Origin: Clostridiales bacterium
GTDB lineage: Bacteria > Bacillota > Clostridia > Oscillospirales > Butyricicoccaceae
NCBI GenBank assembly: GCA_019420045.1
Contig: JAHZHY010000212.1
Location: 1 to 5,127 of the forward strand
Direction: 5' to 3'
Length of the DNA stretch: 5,127 nucleotides
Positions 1 to 4,364 of the stretch are shown here, piece by piece. The position numbers and the translations under genes are program-made. The notes beneath the pieces are model-generated. The model had not been told where the DNA came from. It saw only the letters and a list, made by a program, of their open reading frames with translations, and made no database searches. The first letter of the stretch is position 1, and each line of letters opens with the position of its first letter.

Positions 1-359
1 TGATCGAAAACACCCTCACCGGCAAGGTGAAGAACTTCTTCTGGAACGATGTGGAGAAGCTGCCCCGGGACGGCTCTGTCACATTGCTGGATGTGCGCAC
101 TCCCTCTGAGCGGGAAGTGGGCCATATCCCTGGCTTTATCCATATCCCCCTGGACGAGCTGCGCCAGAGAGCAGGGGAACTGCCCCAGGACAAGCCGGTC
201 TACATTCACTGCCATTCCGGCCTGCGCAGCTATCTGGCCTGCCGGATGCTCACTGGCCTGGGCTATGATTGCTACAACCTGTCCGGCGGCTGGCGGTTCT
301 ATGAGATCGCTGTCAACGATAAGCTGACCCCGGATCACGGCTGCTACGATCCCAAATAA
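1..359 (+). CDS. CoA-disulfide reductase-type flavoprotein, C-terminal part with rhodanese domain (5' end outside window)
   Basis: The reading frame is open from the window edge (first full codon at position 3) to TAA at 357-359, so this is the 3' part of a longer gene. An internal GTG at 27 lies inside a conserved stretch (ENTLTGKVKNFFW) and is probably not a start. That stretch resembles the linker of pyridine-nucleotide disulfide oxidoreductases of the CoA-disulfide reductase type that carry a C-terminal rhodanese. The visible domain is a complete rhodanese: LLDVRTPSEREVGHIPGFIHIP is the usual first half, and CHSGLRS (Cys codon 210-212) is the six-residue active-site loop, with LSGGW near the end. 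Such domains carry sulfane sulfur as a cysteine persulfide in the cytoplasm. The flavoprotein half, which would reduce CoA disulfide, CoA persulfide or polysulfide with NAD(P)H, is not visible, so the full-length identity is inferred. It converges with, and overlaps, the LysR gene. Confidence 0.85.
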   Translation, partial: IENTLTGKVKNFFWNDVEKLPRDGSVTLLDVRTPSEREVGHIPGFIHIPLDELRQRAGELPQDKPVYIHCHSGLRSYLACRMLTGLGYDCYNLSGGWRFYEIAVNDKLTPDHGCYDPK

Positions 360-1246
360 TCTTCCGGCGTCCCGGCGACCTGCTGCATACAGTCCATCAG
401 GTGACGCAAAGGCTCGGATAGATACTTGTTTTTGTGGTACACCAGCCGGAAGGAGCGGGTCAGCCGGGCGTCGGCCAGGCGCAGCAGCCGCAGGCGGCCC
501 GCGTCTGCCCGAGGCTGGACCAGCAGACGGGAGATCACCGTCAGCCCCTGGCCCTCTTCCACGGCGCTGAGGATGGAATCGGCGCTGTGGCACACCCATT
601 TGGGATAGATCTCAATTTGTCTGGCCCGGAGATAATCTTCAAACAAAGCCCGTGTTCCCGACCCCTTTTCCCGCAGGACAAAGCTCTGCCCTTCCAGCTC
701 CTCTGGATGGAGGGTTTCCCGGAACGCAAAGGGGTGATCGGGGGCGCAGGCCAGCACTAGCTCATCTTCGATCACCGGCAGCGTGCACAGATCGGGGCTT
801 TCCACCGATCCTTCCACCAGGGCCACATCCAGCTGGCTTTCCAGCAGCATTTCCTCAATAAGCCGGGTGTTGTCTACAAAGACCTGCACCTGGGACAGAG
901 GAAACAGCTCTTCATACCGGTGGATGATGGGGGAGAGGACACAGGCGCCCACCGTGATGGTGGCGCCCACCCGCAGAAGCACCTGGGCGGAGGAATTGCG
1001 CATGCTGCGCTCCATTTCGTCAAAAAGACTGACGATGTGCCGGGCATAGGACAAAAGACGCTCTCCCTGGGGCGTGATATAGAGTTTTTTGGACAGCCGT
1101 TCAAAGAGTTTGACACCGTAGCTTTTCTCCATGTCGGAAATGACTTGGCTGACGGTGGGCTGGGCAATATAAAGTTGTTTGGCCGCCAGGCCCATTTTGC
1201 CGGTCTCGGCCACGGCGATGAAAATGCGCAGATGACGGATGGTCAC
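344..1246 (-). CDS. LysR-family transcriptional regulator (CysL-like group)
   Basis: The 300-residue product has the usual LysR length. It starts at GTG (1244-1246), preceded by AAGAGGAG with an 8-nt gap. Residues 1-60 form the winged helix-turn-helix, with the signature LAAKQLYIAQPTVSQVI at about 20-36 and KLFERLSKKLYITPQG at about 46-61. A linker helix (about 62-88) leads to the effector-binding domain (about 90-290). The stretch LREKGSGTR (191-199) and the block CHSADSILSAVEEGQG (219-234) are typical ligand-pocket regions of this family; LREKGSGTR recalls CysL/YwfK-like members that control sulfur genes. The gene is divergent from an AsrC-like sulfite reductase, and an inverted repeat in the shared promoter region fits control of that gene plus autoregulation. 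The effector is unknown. Family assignment is firm; the sulfur role is inferred from context. Confidence 0.93.
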   Translation of the reverse strand: MTIRHLRIFIAVAETGKMGLAAKQLYIAQPTVSQVISDMEKSYGVKLFERLSKKLYITPQGERLLSYARHIVSLFDEMERSMRNSSAQVLLRVGATITVGACVLSPIIHRYEELFPLSQVQVFVDNTRLIEEMLLESQLDVALVEGSVESPDLCTLPVIEDELVLACAPDHPFAFRETLHPEELEGQSFVLREKGSGTRALFEDYLRARQIEIYPKWVCHSADSILSAVEEGQGLTVISRLLVQPRADAGRLRLLRLADARLTRSFRLVYHKNKYLSEPLRHLMDCMQQVAGTPEDYLGS

Positions 1247-1254
1247 AAAAATCG

Positions 1255-1262
1255 CTCCTCTT
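1255..1262 (-). promoter_or_regulatory. Ribosome binding site of the LysR gene
   Basis: On the minus strand AAGAGGAG lies 8 nt before a GTG codon. This supports GTG at 1244-1246 as the start, and the product then begins exactly where LysR proteins normally begin (MTIRHLRIF). Confidence 0.75.
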
Positions 1263-1272
1263 TAGCAATGTG

Positions 1273-1288
1273 ATAGGTTTTTGCCTAT
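1273..1288. promoter_or_regulatory. Candidate LysR-type binding site, ATAGG-N6-CCTAT
   Basis: This is a perfect 5-bp inverted repeat, ATAGG TTTTTG CCTAT, between the divergent LysR and AsrC-like genes. LysR proteins bind dyads of this kind (often ATA..-N-..TAT, T-N11-A; here the equivalent gap is N12). The centre, 1280.5, is about 65 bp upstream of the predicted + start point (about 1346), the usual recognition-site position for this family. It is also a few bases inside the predicted LysR transcript (start about 1294), which would suit autorepression. Binding is inferred from position and symmetry. Confidence 0.55.
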
Positions 1289-1300
1289 GATTTTGATTCA

Positions 1301-1329
1301 ATATTACTATTTTACCTGATGGATGACAA
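1301..1329 (-). promoter_or_regulatory. Predicted sigma70-type promoter of the LysR gene
   Basis: On the minus strand TTGTCA (1324-1329) is followed after 17 nt by TAATAT (1301-1306). The -35 box matches consensus at 5 of 6 bases and the -10 box at 4 of 6. Predicted transcription start is about 1294, leaving a leader of about 48 nt. It overlaps the opposing promoter of the reductase gene, so the two should compete for polymerase. Confidence 0.5.
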
Positions 1330-1339
1330 GGGGTATAAT
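1311..1339 (+). promoter_or_regulatory. Predicted promoter of the AsrC-like reductase gene
   Basis: TTTACC (1311-1316) and a perfect TATAAT (1334-1339) are separated by 17 nt. The weak -35 box with an ideal -10 box is common at activator-dependent promoters. Predicted start is about 1346. This excludes the in-frame ATG at 1323 as a start, because it would lie upstream of the transcript. Confidence 0.6.
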
Positions 1340-1356
1340 AGAAGCAAGACGAGGAA

Positions 1357-1382
1357 AGGCTTTTCGGTGTGAGGAAGAGCCT
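1357..1382 (+). other. Hairpin in the leader of the AsrC-like gene
   Basis: AGGCTTTTC (1357-1365) can pair with GAAGAGCCT (1374-1382) across an 8-nt loop: nine pairs including one G-U. It lies in the predicted untranslated leader, 20 nt before the GGAGG ribosome binding site. There is no U-run after it, so it is not a terminator. It may affect RNA stability or have no role. Confidence 0.35.
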
Positions 1383-1402
1383 GAACAGAACGGAAAGACG
1401 AT

Positions 1403-1407
1403 GGAGG
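1403..1407 (+). promoter_or_regulatory. Ribosome binding site fixing the start of the AsrC-like gene
   Basis: GGAGG lies 8 nt before ATG at 1416. The in-frame upstream ATGs at 1323 and 1401 lack such a site, and the residues they would add look like untranslated leader, so 1416 is chosen. Confidence 0.8.
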
Positions 1408-1415
1408 ATAACAAT

Positions 1416-2351
1416 ATGGCTATTACACAGAGCGATATCAAGCGAGTCAAGGCAGAAGGCTTTTTGCTCAACCGGGGTACCGAGGAATTTTCCGGCCGGA
1501 TCATCACCGAAAACGGCATCCTCACCGCCCAGCAGATGCAGGTGCTCAGCGAAGCTGCTGCCAAATACGGCAATGGCAAAATCGAGTTCACCTCCCGGCT
1601 GACAGTGGAGTGCCCGGGCATCCACTATGACAACATCCCCGCTTTCCAGGAAGCGGTGGCAAAGGGCGGTATGGTCACCGGCGGCACTGGTTCCAAGGTG
1701 CGTCCTGTGGTCAGCTGCAAAGGCACCACCTGTGTCTTTGGCCTGTATGACACCCAGGAATTGGCCAAGGAGATCCACGATAAGTTCTACACCGGTTATC
1801 ACAATGTGGTTCTGCCCCACAAGTTCAAGATCGCCGTGGGCGGCTGCCCCAACAACTGCGTCAAGCCTGACCTGAACGATCTGGGCATCGTGGGTCAGAA
1901 GGTCATCAAGATCCTCCCCGAAGGCTGCAAAGGCTGCCCCTCCTGCTCTATGATCGATAACTGCCCCATGAACGCTATTTCCATGAAAGACGGCAAGGCG
2001 GTCATCGACGCCAGCCTGTGCAACAACTGCGGCCGCTGCTCGGGAACCTGTCGCTTCGGCGCCACCGAGGAGAGCGAGACCATGTACAAGGTCTATGTAG
2101 GCGGCAAGTGGGGTAAGCGGGTGCGCATGGGCAGTCCCTTGCAGAAGCTGTTCACCCGGGACGAAGTCATCGATGTGGTGGAAAAGGCCATCCTGCTCTT
2201 CAAGCAGAAGGGCATTTCCGGTGAGCGTTTCGGCGATACTGTGGAGCGCCTGGGCGTGGATAAAGTGGAAAAGATGCTGGTGTCCGACAATCTGCTCAAG
2301 CGGAAGGAAGAGATCCTGGAGATCGAAACCGTCGCCGGCGCCAAGTGCTAA
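1416..2351 (+). CDS. Siroheme-type sulfite/nitrite reductase with two ferredoxin clusters (AsrC-like)
   Basis: The 311-residue product has the layout of anaerobic sulfite reductase subunit C (about 340 residues). An N-terminal ferredoxin-like half-domain (about 15-80) contains GKIEFTSRLTVECPGIHYDNI. The siroheme/4Fe-4S domain (about 95-170) has cysteines C101-x4-C106 and C144-x3-C148 in GGCPNNCVKPDLNDLG. A ferredoxin insert (about 168-218) has C171-x2-C174-x2-C177-x5-C183-P and C202-x2-C205-x2-C208-x3-C212. A C-terminal NiR/SiR half-domain (about 223-300) begins KVYVGGKWGKRVRMG. R61, R96 and the LPHKFK lysines (K136, K138) recall the basic residues that bind sulfite in known reductases, which suggests real activity. 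The expected reaction is six-electron reduction of sulfite to sulfide in the cytoplasm; nitrite or another oxyanion is possible. No AsrA or AsrB electron-transfer partner is visible, and a strong terminator follows, so the gene seems to be transcribed alone under the divergent LysR. Confidence 0.88.
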   Translation: MAITQSDIKRVKAEGFLLNRGTEEFSGRIITENGILTAQQMQVLSEAAAKYGNGKIEFTSRLTVECPGIHYDNIPAFQEAVAKGGMVTGGTGSKVRPVVSCKGTTCVFGLYDTQELAKEIHDKFYTGYHNVVLPHKFKIAVGGCPNNCVKPDLNDLGIVGQKVIKILPEGCKGCPSCSMIDNCPMNAISMKDGKAVIDASLCNNCGRCSGTCRFGATEESETMYKVYVGGKWGKRVRMGSPLQKLFTRDEVIDVVEKAILLFKQKGISGERFGDTVERLGVDKVEKMLVSDNLLKRKEEILEIETVAGAKC

Positions 2352-2357
2352 GCAAAA

Positions 2358-2381
2358 CAGTCGTTCAGTCATTCAGTCATC
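2358..2381 (+). repeat. Three tandem octamers, CAGTCRTY
   Basis: CAGTCGTT, CAGTCATT and CAGTCATC follow directly on each other just after the reductase stop codon and before the terminator. It is a small degenerate tandem repeat with no evident function. Confidence 0.6.
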
Positions 2382-2387
2382 ACAAAC

Positions 2388-2430
2388 AAAAAAACAAGGG
2401 GGAAAGCATTGCTTTCCCCCTTGTTTTTTA
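2388..2430. terminator. Strong bidirectional intrinsic terminator
   Basis: CAAGGGGGAAAGC (2395-2407) pairs perfectly with 2411-2423 around an ATT loop, 13 bp in all. It is followed by six T residues on the + strand and preceded by a run of seven A residues, which gives a U-run on the minus strand. It can end the reductase transcript and also the opposing membrane operon, whose last stop is about 57 bp away. Confidence 0.93.
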
Positions 2431-2450
2431 TTGTTGTCTTTAGGCTTAAC

Positions 2451-2465
2451 AGAACCTCTGGTTCT
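2451..2465. repeat. Short inverted repeat AGAACC-TCT-GGTTCT
   Basis: A perfect 6-bp dyad with a 3-nt gap lies between the terminator and the end of the membrane operon. It has no T-run on either strand, so it is not itself an intrinsic terminator. It may add 3'-end stability to the minus transcript. Confidence 0.4.
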
Positions 2466-2486
2466 ACCAGGGATCTGAGAAAACCA

Positions 2487-2897
2487 CTAGTTTACTAAGG
2501 GTTTTGATTGTCTGGCCTGTTCCAGAAAACCGTACCAGACAGAAGGATTTTTCACAGAAAATCCCCGGGTGTGGCCCATCCGGCGAAGAATGGCCTTGTG
2601 GGGGCCTGCCACCAGTTCCCAGGGCTCTTCATCATACAGGAACTTTACCAGAAAGCCTTCTTCCGGCGGGGCCGAAAGGGGAAGAGGCCAGATTTGCAGC
2701 GTCCCCAGATAGAGGGGGATGTGTTCCAAATCCATTTCTTCCGTTATAGCGGCAGACTGTGACCAGGTGAGCACTTGCTGGATGGAGATTTCATCCCAAT
2801 CTTCCAGAGGATACCAGGGAAAAAGAAGGAGAAAGGCCAGCAGCAAAAGAATGAGTAACAAAAGAGCGAGCCAGTGTTTGCGGAAAAACAGCTTCAT
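2487..2897 (-). CDS. Small membrane-anchored protein of unknown function
   Basis: The 136-residue product is not recognised. Residues 1-7 are basic (MKLFFRK), followed by a very hydrophobic, leucine-rich segment (about 9-27), which is a single membrane anchor or uncleaved signal. The remaining ~108 residues, rich in Trp, Pro and acidic residues (WYPLEDWDEISIQQVL near 28-43), probably lie outside the cell. No cysteine, lipobox or catalytic motif was seen. Two in-frame ATGs are possible; the upstream one (2901-2903) is only 3 nt from GGAG, whereas ATG at 2895-2897 is 9 nt away, so the shorter form is preferred. It begins 21 nt after the stop codon of the gene before it on the same strand, so the two are almost certainly co-transcribed and may act together in the membrane. 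Function is unknown. Confidence 0.75.
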   Translation of the reverse strand: MKLFFRKHWLALLLLILLLLAFLLLFPWYPLEDWDEISIQQVLTWSQSAAITEEMDLEHIPLYLGTLQIWPLPLSAPPEEGFLVKFLYDEEPWELVAGPHKAILRRMGHTRGFSVKNPSVWYGFLEQARQSKPLVN

Positions 2898-2906
2898 TTC
2901 CATCCG

Positions 2907-2913
2907 CTCCTTT
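2907..2913 (-). promoter_or_regulatory. Ribosome binding site of the small membrane protein
   Basis: AAAGGAG on the minus strand lies in the 21-nt gap between the two membrane-operon genes. Its spacing (9 nt) favours the second of two close ATG codons, at 2895-2897. Confidence 0.65.
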
Positions 2914-2918
2914 CAGCA

Positions 2919-4142
2919 TCATGCCTTTTTCCGTTTCTTGTTTTGTTTCCGTTTTTTCTTGGCTTTCTTCAAAGGCGATTGCTTTTTGGGACCGGAGCGC
3001 TTGGGCAGAGTGGGTTTGTTTCCCTTCGGACTTTTTTTCTTTTCACTCTTTTTGTGAGAAGGTGTTTTACTGGATTTGGCCTTTTTTTGCTCCGCCGAAG
3101 GAGGGATGGCCGCTTCCGGAGCGGTGGACAGAGGAGAAAGGCTGGCGGTTTCCAGCACCGGTTGGGCCGGGGAGGAAAGCTGCCCTTTCTTTCCTTTCCG
3201 GGGCAGGGGAGCCGGTTCAAACTGGCGGAAGCGCCAGCGGAGATAGCGGCGCTCATCGGCCAGATACAGGCTCATGCACAGAGAGAAAATCCCCATCAGA
3301 CCAAGGACCAGGGCAAGCAGGCCGCTGAGGGCTTCCAGAGGCAGCAGATGGATCATGTTGTTCTGGGCGTCGTAATAGGCATCCACCAGATCGCCCACAG
3401 ACCACTGGGAGGGCAGAAGCCAGCCGGTGAGCCGGTCCAGTCCCCGGGAGGTAACGGCGTAAAAATTACCTTTGAAGCCATGGGTGGAGCTGAGCAGGGC
3501 CTTGACCCGGACCCAATCGGGGTGAAACAGGGGAGCGCCGTAGTAAACGGCCCCCCGCAAAGCCGAAGCACCAAAGAGCAAAAGCAGGATGGGAGCGGTA
3601 TAGCGGGGTTTTTTGGGTTTGCCCCGCAGGGAATAGCGGAAAGGCTGTTCCAGATGGACCCGGCGGCCCAGCAAGCACATGAAAAACAGTACCAGAAGTC
3701 CACATCCCAAAGCGGCAGTCGCACAATAGAGATAAAACAGCTGCTCGTTCTGGATCAGATCATAATTGCGGTAGAAGCAGATGCGGTCGGGATTTTCGTG
3801 ATAAACGATCTGGGTGCCGTAGCCGAAGGAGCTGTTTTCCCAGGCGGCCAGGATACTGACGCTGCCCACAAAGGGGCTGCCGTCAATGGTGTGGGTGATG
3901 GGGAGCATCCCATCGGGAGGCAGATTGTGGATCAGCCGGACGGTGTGGGGCGTTCCTTCATGGGAAAACTCCACAGTGGGGTAATATTGGGGCTCACTTC
4001 CGGGGATCTGGATCTGTTCCACTTTGGTGATGACGGCGTCCAGTACGGTAATATCGGTGATTTGCTCCCGGAAAAAGTGAAAGCCATGCCAAAGGCTCAA
4101 AGCGGCCAGCAGGCAGAAAAAAACTCCTGTCAACCGTTTCAT
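2919..4142 (-). CDS. Four-helix membrane protein, DUF3592-like, with lysine-rich tail
   Basis: The 407-residue product is of unknown function. Likely membrane helices are at about 4-24, 135-158, 181-202 and 267-295. Between helices 1 and 2 lies an external domain (about 30-125) that looks like DUF3592: YYPTVEFSHEGTPHTV (53-68) and YGTQIVYHENPDRICF (108-123). The segment between helices 3 and 4 (about 209-266) ends with VGDLVDAYYDAQNNMIHLL, which resembles the same domain end, suggesting a duplicated helix-domain-helix unit. After helix 4 the chain is cytoplasmic by this topology; residues 351-407 contain 24 Lys and 3 Arg but only 2 Glu, an unstructured, strongly basic tail rich in Ser and Pro. 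The start at 4140-4142 is chosen because AAAGGA lies 8 nt before it and the promoter (start about 4170) lies downstream of the longer TTG-initiated form at 4205. It is the first gene of a two-gene operon. Confidence 0.8.
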   Translation of the reverse strand: MKRLTGVFFCLLAALSLWHGFHFFREQITDITVLDAVITKVEQIQIPGSEPQYYPTVEFSHEGTPHTVRLIHNLPPDGMLPITHTIDGSPFVGSVSILAAWENSSFGYGTQIVYHENPDRICFYRNYDLIQNEQLFYLYCATAALGCGLLVLFFMCLLGRRVHLEQPFRYSLRGKPKKPRYTAPILLLLFGASALRGAVYYGAPLFHPDWVRVKALLSSTHGFKGNFYAVTSRGLDRLTGWLLPSQWSVGDLVDAYYDAQNNMIHLLPLEALSGLLALVLGLMGIFSLCMSLYLADERRYLRWRFRQFEPAPLPRKGKKGQLSSPAQPVLETASLSPLSTAPEAAIPPSAEQKKAKSSKTPSHKKSEKKKSPKGNKPTLPKRSGPKKQSPLKKAKKKRKQNKKRKKA

Positions 4143-4150
4143 CCCATCAT

Positions 4151-4156
4151 TCCTTT
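4151..4156 (-). promoter_or_regulatory. Ribosome binding site of the DUF3592-like gene
   Basis: AAAGGA on the minus strand, 8 nt before ATG at 4140-4142, supports that start over upstream in-frame codons. Confidence 0.65.
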
Positions 4157-4176
4157 CCAAATTCCCCATTTTTACC

Positions 4177-4205
4177 ATTGTAAGACAAAGTGTCGAAAAA
4201 GGCAA
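4177..4205 (-). promoter_or_regulatory. Predicted promoter of the membrane operon
   Basis: On the minus strand TTGCCT (4200-4205) and TACAAT (4177-4182) are 17 nt apart, matching consensus at 4 and 5 of 6 bases. Predicted start is about 4170, giving a leader of about 28 nt. No competing promoter was seen closer to the gene. Confidence 0.6.
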
Positions 4206-4222
4206 GAAAAAGAGGAAATCCC

Positions 4223-4262
4223 CTCTATAATTTTATTGAAAATATCTATAAATATTATAGAG
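4223..4262. repeat. AT-rich inverted repeat, CTCTATAAT-N22-ATTATAGAG
   Basis: Perfect 9-bp arms lie at 4223-4231 and 4254-4262, separated by 22 bp of AT-rich DNA, in the divergent region between the membrane operon and the double-cubane-type gene. Each arm contains TATAAT in the outward-to-inward direction, but no matching -35 box was found for either. The centre is about 72 bp upstream of the predicted start of the minus operon. It could be a regulator site with two half-sites or a fortuitous AT-rich dyad. Confidence 0.5.
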
Positions 4263-4280
4263 TTTTATAAAGAGAAACGA

Positions 4281-4308
4281 TTGGAAATAAGAGGTGAGAA
4301 GTGATACT
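4281..4308 (+). promoter_or_regulatory. Weak candidate promoter of the double-cubane-type gene
   Basis: TTGGAA (4281-4286) and GATACT (4303-4308) are 16 nt apart, each matching consensus at 4 of 6 bases. The predicted start, about 4315, would place the ATAAG-N5-CTTAT repeat at the very start of the transcript. No better promoter was found for this gene, so the call is tentative. Confidence 0.3.
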
Positions 4309-4315
4309 CTGTTAG

Positions 4316-4330
4316 ATAAGGGAAACTTAT
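4316..4330. promoter_or_regulatory. ATAAG-N5-CTTAT dyad before the double-cubane-type gene
   Basis: The perfect dyad ATAAG GGAAA CTTAT contains T-N11-A (4317 to 4329), the classical LysR-type half-site pattern, and lies 34 nt before the ATG. As RNA it would form a five- to seven-pair hairpin near the 5' end of the message. No regulator gene adjoins this side in the window, so whether it acts as an operator or as an RNA structure is unknown. Confidence 0.4.
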
Positions 4331-4364
4331 TTTCGACCAAATTTTCAGAAAGAAGGGAATACCC

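Noticed and set aside
27..359. The rhodanese domain as a separate 110-residue gene starting at GTG 27
   Set aside because: The frame continues upstream to the window edge with ENTLTGK, a stretch typical of the fused flavoprotein, and there is no ribosome binding site before position 27.
1323..1415. Longer N-terminus for the reductase from ATG at 1323
   Set aside because: This codon lies upstream of the predicted transcription start (about 1346), and GGAGG is ideally spaced only for ATG at 1416, where family similarity begins.
1101..2372. A 423-codon open frame on the - strand, antisense to the reductase
   Set aside because: Its N-terminal two thirds are the complement of the AsrC-like gene, rich in His/Ala/Leu without motifs, and its end runs through the intergenic region into an off-frame copy of the LysR gene.
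2451..2465. AGAACC-TCT-GGTTCT as a second terminator
   Set aside because: The stem is short and no T-run follows on either strand; the strong hairpin at 2388-2430 serves both directions.
2920..3090. T-rich stretch as a series of terminators or low-complexity artefact
   Set aside because: It is the complement of AAA/AAG codons in the lysine-rich tail, in frame and interrupted by Ser, Pro and Gly codons.
4143..4205. Longer N-terminus for the DUF3592-like protein from TTG at 4205
   Set aside because: The extra 21 codons contain the promoter -35 and -10 boxes and the ribosome binding site; the hydrophobic first helix starts right after ATG at 4140-4142.
2874..4304. A 476-codon open frame on the + strand, antisense to the membrane operon
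   Set aside because: It has no good ribosome binding site, no recognisable domain and a Gln/Gly-rich composition typical of the reverse complement of a real gene. The minus strand has promoter, spaced ribosome binding sites, membrane helices and a DUF3592-like domain.
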